DNA of 64,000 nt from Ilex aquifolium. Its lineage: Eukaryota; Streptophyta; Magnoliopsida; Aquifoliales; Aquifoliaceae. The position numbers and the translations under genes were made by a program. Positions 1-11,776 of the stretch are shown piece after piece (the first letter of the stretch is position 1; the number at the start of each line of letters is the position of its first letter). The notes under the pieces were generated by a model. The model was not told the DNA's origin. It saw only the letters and a list, made by a program, of their open reading frames with translations, and made no database searches. Location of the stretch: contig OX637396.1 of NCBI GenBank assembly GCA_951799425.1, forward strand, positions 10,825,701 to 10,889,700, in the 5' to 3' direction.

Positions 1-1256
1 TTAGGAGTCTTTTATTGCTGAACACACTTTTGAATTCTTGATGTAAATGCTGAATACATTTTTGAATTATTGATGTAAATGCTGAACACACTTTGCTTTT
101 GTTTTTGCTTTCGGAGCTCAACACAGTCTATTCTATCATTGCTTATTCTGTTAAGGTTAATTTTTTTGCCTGTCTGCATTCCTTGTCTGAGGGGTCCTTT
201 TATTTTGCATTCCTTTTTCTCTGCCTGTATTCCCCTTGCCCCCCTTGCTTGGAGGAGTTCTTTAGTTCTCCTTTCCAAGCAAAATTATCAAGCTTGGATG
301 TTTAGAAGAGCTGATAACGTACCCAGTTAAGGACTGCCGAGCTAAGGGGGCTGTTGGGACCATGAGGCCTTGCTTCTTGAGGATCTTCTAGGATAGATCC
401 AGATAACCTGTGGACTCGGAGTTGGCCTTATAGCATGTGCCACAACTTATTGGGATGGGCTTCTTTTAGCTTGCTAAGCTCTGGAGATGGTTGAGGAATT
501 CTAGGGGAATGTTGAGATCATTGGAGAGGGTTTTTTTTATCTCATCTTTTGCAAGTAAGAGGCCTTTCAGAGCTCTTTAGGATGTGAGTCTTGGTATTCC
601 TTGCGGTAGCAAGGGGTTTGCTGGGCTTGGAAAAGATAGCAAGCAACTTAATGCTTGAGCTCTTCCAAAGGTAGACCTGCTGGGGCCATGTTGCTACGCA
701 CATGAGAACTTTGAAAACCGATTAGCCTGAGAAATACTAGACCATTTTATCCAGGATGTGGACATGGTTCTTCGGACTGGAGATCTCAGAAAGCTGCGCT
801 GGAGAAGTTTAGGCAACCAATTGAGTTGACCTCAACCCAAAGAAGTCTGAGGAATATTTTATTTAGGTGGGTTCAAGCTTATTTCCAATTACATTGATCG
901 CATTGGGGGGTTATCTTGTGCTGATTCATCTTCCCGCAGTTACTCAACTGCTTTCCAAAACTGTAACTGCCATTATTAAATAGGAAACCAAAAGGACCAC
1001 CGACTCTGTTTTCTGTGTGGTTCTTGGTTTCTTAAAAACTCACGGTTTTCTTCAAAACTTCTAATATCTCCTGGATTTCTTCTTCCCTTGTCAAAATATT
1101 TCAGAGTTTCTTCTTTCCTGAATCTAAGAGACCACCTTCTGCCCCCATTGCCCCACTGTAGTCTTGATGGCTGCCCCTGTTTCTTCTATGTTTAAAGAAC
1201 GTACTTCCTTTGGAATTGATTGGAAATGACATTGTCGCTACTTAACCCCTTCAACG

Positions 1257-2213
1257 ATGAAGCCTTCTGATTTATCAGTCATCAAGAAACGATTCTTCCC
1301 TGAGCTTGACTTGCCTCTACGAGTCCCCACCTCTGATGAGCCCTGTAACTACCTTTCCCGAGGGGAAGTTTGTTTTTTTGAAGGTGCCATGGACATGGGG
1401 TTTCGCCTTCCCATTCATCCTTCTATTGGGCGAATTCTTGCGTATTATGGCTTGTGCCCCTCTCGTCTCTCGCCTAGAGGTTGGGCTGCTATGGTCAGTT
1501 TTTTCCTTTTCTGGCATCTGTATGGCAATGGCGGATTCCCTAGCGTCGCTGAGTTCCTCTACTTTTTTGAGATCGAAGAGGATGATTCCCCTTGCTTCAG
1601 CTTCTTTCGTTGGAGGCACTTCAACTTGCCCCGTTTGGTTCTCGACCTTCCTCCACCTCCTGAAGGGTGGTCTCAACGCTACTTTTTTGCCTCTGGGAAG
1701 ACTTGGTGGTCTCCTGAGCTGCACTGTCCTCGTACTAGGATTCCATGCTCCTGGAAGAGCTTCTCTCGCATAGGTATGTTCAAGTAGACCTGTCTCGAAA
1801 ATTTCTGTGAAAACTTTTTCTTATTGTGTTTTCGTTGCACAAGTCCCCCTGATCTGGACTTGCCAGAGAAGATGAACATTGATCAACTGCTGCTTGCAGA
1901 CCCCAAGCCTTTTTCAGAGCTGATGACGCATGAAAACCTATATTTGCTTGGCGCTGAGGCAACTGCTTGAGATTTTTCTTCTTTTCCAGACTCTCCTTGG
2001 ACTTCCCCCTCTAATTCTGACGAGGAAGAGGATGCTGGTGCGTCCTCAAAGAAGCGCAGGAGGGATGGTTCCTCTTCGCCTGATTCTTCTCTTGCCACTA
2101 TCTTGTTCACCTCAGCAGGCGAGAAGCTTCTCAAAGTGCTCACTGAGACTGAAAAGGAAAGGGACGAGCTGAAAGAGGAGAACGTCCGCGCTGAGAAGAG
2201 AGGTTGCTGAGCT
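1257..2213 (+). pseudogene. Antisense accessory ORF of the Tat element (gypsy-type transposon domain, Transposase_28-like)
   Basis: An open frame of 176 aa starts at 1257 on the strand opposite to gag and pol. It contains LPIHPSIGRILAYYGLCPS, then a W-x-x-M-x-x-F aromatic stretch and FNLPRLVLDLPPPPEGW. This matches the remembered pattern of the plant 'putative gypsy type transposon' family (Pfam PF04195 from memory). Despite that name the family is not a DNA transposase; function is unknown. A donor-like GTATGT at 1774 and a coding-like stretch from about 1844 (S-P-P-D-L-D-L-P) suggest introns. A further segment at 2012-2213 encodes SPSNSDEEEDAGASSKKRRR and a charged coiled-coil-like tail. 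The simplest splice does not keep frame, so the copy is probably decayed. Upstream bases 1000-1256 may hold its own promoter (ATTAAATA near 996), which is inference. Confidence 0.62.
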
Positions 2214-2350
2214 GAAACAGCAACTTAAGAAGAACTACGAGCTTCTTTTTCTTGTATTCCCTTTTGTTTTAATGAAAAGCCCAAATTTTGTGCTTTTGCT
2301 TCTTTCTGAATGCTTGTGACCATGAATCCCGGTTCCATTTACATATATAT

Positions 2351-2700
2351 ATGAGCTGAAGAGCTCATCTTAGATTTTATAAGCTAAGGAGCTTATCTGG
2401 TATTTTATGAGCTGACGGGCTCATCTTATCTTTTATGAGCTGAAGAGCTCATCTCTTATGGTATGAGCTAAGGAGCTCATCCTGAATTTTATAAGCTAAG
2501 GAGCCTATCTTGAGTTGTAGAGCTCATTTCTTATCAGATGAGCTAAGGAGCTCATCTTGAGTTTTATAAGCTTAGGAGCTTATCGTTTGTTTATGAGCTG
2601 AGGAGCTCATCTTGAGCTGTAGAGCTCTTTCCATTCTTTATAAGCTGAATAGTTTATCTTGAGCTGTGGAGCTCTTTTTTCACTTTATAAGCTGAAGAGT
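2351..2700. repeat. Palindromic minisatellite, about 10 units
   Basis: Repeated blocks alternate ATGAGCTGARGAGCTCATC and ATAAGCTAAGGAGCTTATC with short A/T-rich linkers, period roughly 33-36 bp. Each unit is self-complementary (GAGCT...AGCTC or AAGCT...AGCTT), so each can form a hairpin. The array lies between the antisense ORF and the end of pol. That is the position where Tat/Ogre elements are known to keep variable 3' tandem repeats. It ends in a run of about 18 T at 2700. Confidence 0.85.
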
Positions 2701-2804
2701 TTTTTTTTTTTTTTTTTGCTTTTGGAAGTCATGCGTGGACGAAATGAGAATTTTGTATTTTTATTGAAAATAACTTAATTACAAGGAAAACTTACTGAAA
2801 GAAC

Positions 2805-5800
2805 TTCTTAAGATGCTCGGCATTCCAAGAGTGAGGTAAGACCTTTCATTCTTCTGTTTGTAGCTCATAGTTCCCAGGCCTAACTATTCTTGAAATGATG
2901 TAGGAGCCTTCCCAATTTGGCCCCAATTTCCCATGCGTGGGATCCTTTCTTGCAAGCAAAAGCCTCCTAAGCACCAGATCTCCAATCTTGAAACTTCTGT
3001 GTCTTACCTTCTTGTCGTAGTACCTTGCAGTTTTTCTCTGATAACTCTGAATGTGTTGCAGAGCTCTTTCTCTCCTTTAATCTAGGAGGTCGAGATTTAG
3101 CATGAGGGATTCATCGTTATGCTCAGGCTCTGCGAACTCGGTTCTAGGGGATGGTAACCCTATCTCTACAGGCGATACTGCTTCGGTTTCGAAAGCCAAA
3201 ACAAACGGTGTTTCCTGAGTTGCTGCCCTAGGGGTTGTTCTATATGCCCACAACACCTCTGGGATATACTCGACCCATTTTCCCTTCAAAGACTCGAGCT
3301 TGGTCTTCAAGGCTGCTTTGATCGTCTTGATCGTCACCTCTGCTTGTCCATTTGATTGTGGATGGGCTGGGGCCGAGAAATAATTCTTTATCCCCAGCTC
3401 TGCACAAAACTTCTTGAACTTTGGGTTGTCAAACTGTTTCCCATTGTCAGAAACAATCGCTCTAGGTACCCCAAACCTACAGACTATAGACTTCCATGTG
3501 AAATTCTGAACCTTTTGCTCCGTGATTGTTGCCAGAGGTTCCACCTCTGCCCATTTAGTGAAATAGTCCACTCTAATTATTGCGAATTTACACTGTCCTA
3601 CGCTGGTAGGAAGAGGGCCAAGAATGTCCAACCCCCATTGCTGAAAGGGCCAAGTGCTTACCACCGACGTTAGAAACTCTGGTGGACAATGAGAAACGTT
3701 GGCATGTATCTGACATGCCTTACACTTTCTATCCAGGTCGGTGGCATCCTTTAGCATGGTGGGCCAATAATATCCCTGCCTCAAGGCTTTTCCTACCAGG
3801 GTTCGAGCTCCGATATAGTTACCGCAAATTCCTTCATGGATCTCCCTAAGTATGTAATCAGCATCCTCATCTCCTACGCATCTGAGGAGAGGCATCGAGA
3901 ATTCTCGTTTATATAAGTTTCCCTGTAAAATAGGAAATCTGGCTGACCTTACCCTTATCTCTGTGGCCTCCTTGGGGTCTGCTGGCAAAGTTCCGTTCTG
4001 AAGATATTCCCTAATTGAGTCCATCCAGACTGGTGGGGAAAAGACTGGGAAAACTTCCTCCTTCTCAATTCTTATTGAAGGCTCCGCCAACTGCTCTACC
4101 GGTATCAACCTATCCAGATTCTCCTGTGAGGCAGTTGCTAACCTTGCCAGCGTATCTGCTCGAGAATTCTCTGATCTGGGGACATGCATAATTTTGACTT
4201 GCACAAATTTCCTGATCAACTCCTGTACCTTTCTGAGGTAAAGGATCATCTTCTCGCCCTTGGCCTCGTAAGACCCCTCTATTTGCTTCACCACGAGCAG
4301 AGAGTCACTGCAGATCTCCAGCTGTTCTGCCTCCATTGACTGAGCGAGATTTAGCCCTGCTATGACAACCTCATATTCCGCCTCGTTGGTCGAGGCCTTA
4401 AACCCAAACCTTAATGCATATTCAACATCTATTTCATCAGGAGAGGTCAAAATTAAGCCAGCCCCGCTGCCCTGGGCGTTGGCGGCTCCGTCTACCGAAA
4501 GCTTCCACGTGGGGAGGTCAGGTACCAACTGCGTGGCCCCTGTGGGTGTCTCTGTTGTGAATTCTGCAATGAAGTCTGCCAGCACTTGCCATTTGATGGA
4601 TGTTCTTGGTTTATACCTGATATCGAACTCACTGAGCTCGATGGCCCATTTAACCAGCCTACCCGAAGTCTTCGGTTTACGTAACACTTGCTTCATTGGC
4701 TGATCTGTTGGGATCTCGATAGTGTGAGCTTGGAAATACGGCCTAAGCCTCCTGGCAGTCGTAACCAAGGCTAAAACAAGCTTCTCCATCTTTGGATATC
4801 TTTCCTCTGCCCCCCTTAGAGCTCTGCTACAGTAATAGACTGGTTGCTGAACTTTGTCCTGCTCCCTTACCAACGCTGCACTTATTGAGAAATCTGAGAC
4901 AGCTAAATAGAGAGTAAGGACCTCACCTTCCAGTGGGCTCACCAAAATAGGTGGGGAGCTCAGATAATTTTTCAGCGCTCTGAACGCTTCGTCACACTGG
5001 GCGTCCCACTGGAAGGCCTTCTTTAGGACTTGAAAGAAGGGTTGACACTTGTTGTTCGATCTGGACACAAAACGACTTAAGACATCTATTCTTTCTGTTA
5101 GACGTTGCACCTCCCTTGTATTGGATGGAGGTTGCATATCCAATACTGCCTTTACCTTTTCTGGGTTTGCCTCTATCCCTCTGCTATTAACTATGAAGCC
5201 TAGAAACTTTCCAGCAGAGACTCCAAATGCACATTTGGTGGGATTGAGCTTCATTTTGTACTTCTTCAGGACCTGGAAAGATTCTGCCAAATGTTTGATG
5301 TGGAGCTCTGCCTTCAGTGATTTGACCAGCATATCATCGATGTAAACCTCCATGGTCGTCCCGATCTGTTTTTGGAACATTTTATTCACCAAGCGTTGAT
5401 AAGTGACTCAAGCATTCTTCAATCCGAAGGGCATAACCTGGTAACAATATGTGCCCTGCTCGGTTATGAAGGAGGTCTTCTCTTGGTCATTAGGGTCCAT
5501 TCTAATCTGATTATACCCAGAGAAAGCGTCCATGAAGCTGAGGAGCTCGTGCCCAGCGGTGGCATCCACAATCAAGTCTATCCGAGGTAAGGGGAAACTG
5601 TCCTTGGGGCAAGCCCGATTGAGGTCAGTAAAGTCAATGCAGAGGCGCCACTTGCCGTTGGTCTTCTTAACGAGGACGACATTAGCTAGCCACACTGGGT
5701 AATCCACCTCCCTGATGGCTCTAGCGTGAAAAGGTTTGTTGACCTCTTCATTAATGGCTTTTTGACGCTCTGGATCGAAACTCCTCCTCTTTTGTTTGAT

Positions 5801-6592
5801 GGGTTTGCAGCTAGGATTCACGCTGAGCTTATGCGTGATAACTGAGGATTCAATACCCTCCATGTCTTTTTGTTTCCAGGCAAACACCTTCATGTTTTGC
5901 CTCAGAAATTGGATGAGAAGTTCCTTAATCTCTCTGCTCAGCTTGGATCCTACATAAACAAGGTGTTCAGGCTCTTCATCTAGCTGTATAGGTTCTAGCT
6001 CTTCCGATGGGATTGGTCTGGTTTCCAGCTCGTCCCTCATGTCAAGTTCATCCAATTGGATGTTCTCAACTTCCTTCATCTTTACAGACGCCATGTAACA
6101 CTCCCTTGCTACACGCTGGTCACCTCGGATCACTCCGATTCCGTTTTCTGTTGGAAATTTGACGACCAAGTGGTAGGCAGACGAAATTGCCCTCATAGAA
6201 TTAAGGGAATGTCTCCCAAGCAGAATGTTGTATGCAGAAGGTGCATCTACCACTAAGAATTTTACGATTGTGGTGGCTTGGCAAGGCGGGTCACCTAGGG
6301 TGAGTACAAGCTGAATTGATCCTAAGGGGGGTACCATTTCTCCTGAGAAACCTAGCAAGTGGGTACTTACAGGTTCGAGTTTTTCCTTTCCTATGTCCAT
6401 CTTATCGAATGCAGGCGCAAAAATGATGTCTGTCGAGCTTCCGTTGTCGATCAGGACTCGATGAACAGTTCTGTTGGCTACCACAGCTCTTACCACCAAG
6501 GGATCATCATGGGGGTACTGACATCCTTCCAAGTCAGAGTCTGAAAAAGTGATAGTTGTATCTAAGCGTGGTGCTTTGGACACAGTATGCAC
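2805..6592 (-). pseudogene. Tat pol: protease, reverse transcriptase, two RNase H domains, integrase (stop-interrupted)
   Basis: Reading 6592 to 3077, the frame stays open except for one TGA at 5410-5408 in the RT, after MPFGLKNA. Domains in order are: aspartic protease around LIDNGSSTDIIF; RT with FMDAFSGYNQI and the YIDD box; a Ty3-type RNase H (LAVSDFSISAALV to VLADFIAEF); a second RNase H (WKLSVDGAANAQGSGAGLIL, TNEAEYEVVIAGL, CSDSLLVV); and integrase with D (LDILGP), D (VSDNGKQF) and E (NGQAEVTIK). Beyond the stop at 3079-3077 the same frame continues with a recognisable C-terminal tail (RRERALQHIQSYQRKTARYYD, GKLGPNWEGSY) to about 2805, with another stop near the end. The second RNase H is the extra archaeal-like domain described for Tat elements. 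At least three nonsense codons mean the copy is not autonomous. Confidence 0.9.
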
Positions 6593-6601
6593 TTCGAGAG
6601 C

Positions 6602-8285
6602 TTATTCGACTCTGATTCTTCGGAGGTGAGCTTTCCTAGCTGAGCTGGATTCTCCGCCTCCTACAAATCCTCCAGATATTACTCTGATCTCTCCCAGAGG
6701 TTGCTGATGTGGCGCAGGTGCTTGCTGTTGAGGTGGCGGCGGTGGAAGAGCTCGATTTTGATTATCATGGGCCACAAAGCGACGTAACTGCCCTCTTTGG
6801 ATTAAAAACTCGATCTCCTTTTTTAGCTGAATGCAATCATCGGTTTGGTGACCATGATCTATATGGTAGTCACAGTACTTTGTGGGGTCTCTCTTTGCTG
6901 GATCTGCCTTCATTCGAGGTGGCCACCTCAGGAACTTCTCGTTCTGGACCTCATACAGGACCTGGGACACAGTGGCGGTGAGCGGGGTGAATTGCCGAGG
7001 TGCGTACCTAGGCTGTAGTTCAGGCTGCAGAGGGCCTAAGCAGTCTCTAACATTTCCTCTCCTTTTTGGGGAGCGATCTCTGTCCCTCCTTGGAGACCTT
7101 TCTCGTTCTCTTTCTTTCCTAGGACTTCGATCCCTCTTATTCTCTTCTTTCCCCTTCTCCTTCCGTGATGGTGCACTCCCCACCTTGGAAAGGAGTGCTT
7201 CTTCTTCGTTTATGTATTTTTTTACCTTGGCTAACACCTCAGCCATGCTTGCTTGAGGGTTCTTTGATATAGAGAACATCAAGTCCTTTGACTGCCCTCC
7301 TAACCCTGCAATGAAAGCAGTAATGCCAAACTTTTCGTCTGGGACATCTACCTTCAGAGATTCTGAATTGAATCTCTGTACATAAGATCGCAGGTTCTCA
7401 TCAGGTCTCTGCTTTATATTTAATAAATGATAACTCAGTTTCCTGTAGATCCGAGCTCCGATGAAGTGAGACACAAAGGAAATGGAGAGTTCTTTGAAAG
7501 AAAAGATCGAAGCTGGGGGGGGGGCTATTGAACCATGCTAAGGCTGACCCCTTTAGAGTGATGGCAAAGGCCCTATACCGCACAGGATCCTGGTACCCAT
7601 GTAGCTCCATTTGGTTTTTGTAGGTGTTGAGGTGATCCATAGGGTCTTTTGTCCCATCAAAAACCTCCATCTAAGGCATTCTAAACTTCGGAGGAAGAGG
7701 GAAATGCAACACCCCAGCAGTGAATGGGGATTCAGTTTGTTGCATCAAGACATCCATCGTTACTAGAGTCTTGACCCTCACTGCCTCCCTCATGTGGTTG
7801 AGCTCCTGCTGGATGTCCTTGAAGCGGTGTTCCCAATATTGCTCCATCCTCTCCTGCTAGAAATGAAGGAAATCATTTCTCTCAAGTCCTTCATTTTCGC
7901 TCTATACTTCTTCATTAATCCTCCTAGGAGACTGATGGGGTGCCTGATTGCTCTCCCCTCATTCGTTCGCTTCTCTGAGGGGATCAAGGTATTGTCGTTC
8001 CCTACGAGGAAGATCATTCTGGCCTTGCTGGGCTGGTTGCGTCTGCTGAGGGCCTCGTAAGAGCTTCAAGAGCTCCTCATTCTGTTGAAGTAAATGTTGA
8101 TTGACCAGACGAAGAGCGTCTAGTTCATTGTTGGCTGGGGGATCCACCGTAGGTGGATCATCTTCAGCGGTGGGCACGAAATCCTGCAGGTTTTCTAGTT
8201 GTCTCTCACTAGTGACCTCTTGTAGATTCTGTACTCTTGGGGGATTCATTTGACTTTTACTCATATTACGCGTGGAGACCATCAA
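6602..8285 (-). pseudogene. Tat gag, frameshifted and stop-interrupted
   Basis: The N-terminus (MVSTRNMSKSQMNPP...) begins at 8285. It stops at 7959 and again near 7671, then resumes with MEVFDGTKDPMDHLNTYKNQ, the usual start of the Tat gag core. At the ten-G run 7515-7524 the frame shifts into the 7474-6602 frame, which carries GARIYRKLSYHLLNIKQRP, an RS/RE-rich basic stretch and the knuckle C-D-Y-H-I-D-H-G-H-Q-T-D-D-C. The last gag stop (TAA at 6604-6602) is in the same frame as pol at 6592, so gag and pol are separated only by one stop. The G run could be a real slippage mutation or a read error. Confidence 0.85.
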
Positions 8286-8325
8286 TTACTGAAAAATCAG
8301 TATACTTGTAACAAGAACTGTCGTT

Positions 8326-8341
8326 CCTACAGACGGCGCCA
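8326..8341 (-). promoter_or_regulatory. Primer binding site of the Tat element
   Basis: On the minus strand, TGGCGCCGTCTGTAGG lies six bases inside the LTR edge, the normal position for a minus-strand primer site. The first nine bases would pair with a tRNA ending GGCGCCA; the tRNA was not identified with confidence. Confidence 0.7.
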
Positions 8342-8347
8342 AACTAA

Positions 8348-8926
8348 TGGTGTTTTTTCACGTGTATGAGCAGCGAGATAGGGTTCAATTGAATGAGATG
8401 GATTTGAGCTGCTAGACTAATGAATTAGTGGATGAATGCTCTGATTAACCGAGGTGCAGTGCGTTCAACACAGTAGAAATATAGTGGTTCACCGGCTGAT
8501 GAGCTCGGCTAGTCCACTCTCTAATGGAGGCTCTTGCTCCTTTCTCTTTATTGATGATTTTGGAATGCTTATAGAGAGTTTTTCAAGTAACCAAGGCCCT
8601 CCCCTCTAGATGGGGTAATGTACAGTACTTATAATGCTATTCCTAACCCTAAGGGATCTCTACCGAGATCTTTGTCCTTTATTCATGGGATTCCCCTTAA
8701 TTTGGGGAGGGGATCCTGGTCAATCAACAGTTATATGCCTGAGTGTTGCTTGGCTTCTGTATTGGAGGTACCAGCTGTCATCCAACTACTTCCCTTATTG
8801 ATTCGACTATTACTTTGGTTGAGAGGGGCAGAGCTCTGGTTTCCTGATCTCTGGAGCTTCGAACTGACCTCCCGATCTGACCTCATGGGCTGATCTCACA
8901 CTTAGAACTAATTTTGGGTACCATCA
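8348..8926 (-). repeat. 5' LTR of the Tat element
   Basis: Minus-strand sequence from TGATGGTACCC to GAAAAAACACCA, 579 bp, with TG...CA ends. The PBS follows directly. The base-pairs after it on + (AATAT, 8927-8931) are the expected target duplication, but the partner copy is outside the window. Confidence 0.75.
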
Positions 8927-8931
8927 AATAT

Positions 8932-9930
8932 AAATATTTATATGCAAAAATCTAACAACGAATGACAGCGCCGTAAATCACAACATATCAATTCCTTTGA
9001 TCGGTCGTTTCGAGCTTCCAGTTCTTCTGGATTGCTAACATGGTTCGATGACGCTGATGGAAAGAACCTATATTCATTTTCTTTATGTTTTAGTTTTAGA
9101 TAAATTAAAATCGATTAAAAAGTTACGCTTCAAAAGGTGTTATTGATGTTTCTATCAGAAAGGATAAAATAGAAATTTGTTGTATGATTGAACTAGTTTG
9201 AAACAAATTAAAATTCGTAATGACTGATTAATAAGGATTTGAAGAAAAATGTAGGACTCAATAATGGTTGGCTTTTTTATTCTTATTGGTTTGGGATCCT
9301 GAGGAAATTTCCATGACCCATCTTTTGTTGTTTTTTTATTTTTAGCAAAATTGATCGATCTTTTGTTGTTTTTATTTTGGCTAGATTGACCAATCTTGTG
9401 TCAAGATCCTCACGTATTTTGATGCTCAATCAAGATTTTATGCATTTTCACAACTAATCTTTTATAAATATCTTAATCCATCGAAACATAATACGCGGGA
9501 TCATATCTTGTTGATTCATTTTATTGCCTATGACTGAGTGAGATATGTCTTATTAGACGACCAATTGTAATAAATTTGGTTTTTTTATTAATTGAATGTC
9601 TTTATTGTTGAATGATATCAATAGAGAATCATAATTTATGGACATCACCATAAAAATGAATTTGGATCTGTTTTTTTTTAATACGTTTTTATTTAATTTT
9701 ATTTGATGAAAAATCATCCATAATGACTTCAAGTGGGACATTATACATAAATGGATTTTTTACCAATATCTACCATTATGAAATATTTTTTTTTTAAAAT
9801 TGTATTATAATAAATTTGGGTGGGTCCCAGAGTAAAAGCCTGTATTTAATTTAGGCACCCATCTCTTATGATTAGATTGTGTATGATGGTTTACGTACCA
9901 TGGTTCCAACGGATTGGCCATGATTAGGGG
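8932..9930. other. AT-rich intergenic DNA, no gene recognised
   Basis: Only short open frames are present. At about 8950-9070 base composition is less AT-rich and could be a scrap of an exon or UTR cut by the Tat insertion, but no family was recognised. Confidence 0.4.
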
Positions 9931-9949
9931 TAGGGCTGTCAACACGTGA

Positions 9950-10740
9950 TATCGTGTTTTTCCAGAGTGTAAACCATGTTATGTTAAAAATTGTTTGACC
10001 AGGCCCGACTGATAAACAATTGTATATAATTGAGTTCCTGTTGCGTCGAATTTTCTTGTGTAAGTAGTGTTTAGTTGAATTTTTGTCGTGTTTAGACAAA
10101 TTTGTGTCATGAATAATCGGGTTTGTGTCGATCCATTTACTTAATGGGTCTGATTGGCTCAACCATTGATCACTCAAACCCACTAACTCTAAGTTGATTT
10201 CATGTCAGTTTCGCGGTCTTGTGGAAAATTTTGAAGCCCAACCAAGGGTTCTCCACAACGAAACAGTTTGCCTAACTTTTTTTTTATATATAAACTGGTA
10301 GACCAGTATTATATATAGTGAAGAATCAATTACTACATTTTTTGAATAATGCATTTGTAAAAAAAATAGAGAAAGAAAGCTCACATATGTCGTGTTTTTC
10401 AACTATCTAAATCATATGTTATGTTAACAAATTGTTTAACCATGTCCGACTTATTTATAATCGTATATAGTCGAGTTCTTGTTGTATCAGTTCTCATGTA
10501 TAAGCCATGTGTAGTTGAGTTTTTATTGTGTTTAGACATGCTTGTGGGATTAGTCGGATTCGCGTTAATCAATTTCAAAGCCCAACCAAGGGTTCTCCAA
10601 ATCGAAACAGTTTGTCCAATTTTTTGAATATAAACTGATAGATTAGTACTATATATAATGAAGAATCATCTCTTACAGTTTTTTGGACACTCAAATTTTA
10701 TATTGCATTTTGTATTCAATACGACTAATTTTTGAATAAT
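9950..10740. repeat. Diverged tandem duplication (two units of about 430 and 360 bp)
   Basis: Unit 1 (about 9950-10385) and unit 2 (about 10386-10740) share, in the same order, TGTTATGTTA..TTGTTT, a GAGTTC(C/T)TGTTG block, CCCAACCAAGGGTTCTCCA, GAAACAGTTTG, ATAAACTG(G/A)TAGA and TGAATAATGCATTT. At 9931 the sequence TAGGGCTGTCAACACG resembles the end of hAT-type MITEs found elsewhere in this window, so the array may come from such an element. No matching right end was seen. Confidence 0.65.
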
Positions 10741-11145
10741 GCATTTATTAAAAAAAAAACAAGTGCACAGATTTCGAGGAAATAATCACATGGTTCAGGT
10801 CGTTGGCACACATTTCCATGATTCCTATGTCTTGGTGGATAGTAGATGAGAACAATTTTTCTTTCTCTTTTTTTATTTTTTTGTCACAGAAGGTTGTAAG
10901 AACTTATTAAACCTACTTGCCAGTATACAATAAAAGATTTGATTAGCCATTGATGCTCAAGTAATGGAATATCTATATAATAAAGTAGCTAACTTGGTTT
11001 GTCTTGAATTTTTCGCGGCTCAGATCATTTTCAAGCTTTTGATCCGACGATCATAATTGAACTTAACTGTAACACTCCAATCTCTCATATAACTCTCTTT
11101 CTCTCCTATCTCTTAGACATTTTAAACACACATTATCTCATTTCC

Positions 11146-11168
11146 TCTCGCTCTCTCTCTCTCTCTCG

Positions 11169-11256
<88 letters not shown>
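11146..11256. repeat. (CT)n then (TA)n microsatellite
   Basis: A CT tract (from about 11146) is followed by about 43 uninterrupted TA units (11170-11256) inside the Helitron. Confidence 0.95.
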
Positions 11257-11257
<1 letters not shown>

Positions 11258-11547
11258 CATAATAAGATAAAACCAAATTTAAATATTTTCATCTCTTTAA
11301 AATTGGAAAAACACAACAACGGTGCAGATTCAATTCACTTTAAATTAAATGGTTCAAATTTCATCTAAATTCATCAAAGTTAATCCAACGGTTCACAACA
11401 AATCCCACACAAAAATCAAATCCCGCCCAATTTGACTACACCTCCACTCACCCAGTCTAACACACAACCCAAGCCAGGTGTGTATCTCCTTCCCAAGCCA
11501 AGCGTCATCTCTCCTCTCTCTGCCATGGCTCTTTTACAACCAGGTAC

Positions 11548-11549
<2 letters not shown>

Positions 11550-11581
<32 letters not shown>

Positions 11582-11740
11582 ACCCACGCAGTCGAACACA
11601 CACACGCAGCAAATCACTCATTTGCCATGTCTCCCTCTCTCTACCATGGCTCCTCTACCGTCGTCCAGGTACCTCCCTCCCTCCCTCCCTCCCTCCCTAT
11701 TTCTCCCTCTCTCTCTCTCTCTCCACTCCCACCCTCTCTA

Positions 11741-11776
<36 letters not shown>

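Larger units (their letters stand above)
1..8926 (-). mobile_element. Ty3/gypsy LTR retrotransposon, Tat lineage, partial
   Basis: Read on the minus strand, the order is 5' LTR (8926-8348), primer binding site, gag (8285-6602), protease-RT-RNase H-second RNase H-integrase (6592 to about 2805), then a non-pol 3' region. That region holds an accessory ORF on the opposite strand and a tandem repeat. Lineage is judged from three features: the gag knuckle C-x-x-H-x-x-H-G-H-x-T-x-x-C, two RNase H domains in series, and a long 3' region with an antisense ORF. The 3' LTR was not found in bases 1-2800, so the element continues left of the window. Gag and pol carry several stops and a frameshift, so this copy is dead. 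LTR age cannot be measured with only one LTR present. Confidence 0.88.

Noticed and set aside
1317-1724. 135-aa minus-strand frame
   Set aside because: Shadow of the antisense accessory ORF on +.
1257-1787. DNA transposase gene (from the domain name)
   Set aside because: The family is a gypsy-associated protein; no catalytic DDE or RNase H-fold transposase motif is visible.
2351-2700. CRISPR-like array
   Set aside because: Units are degenerate, linkers are short and not unique, and the context is a plant retrotransposon.
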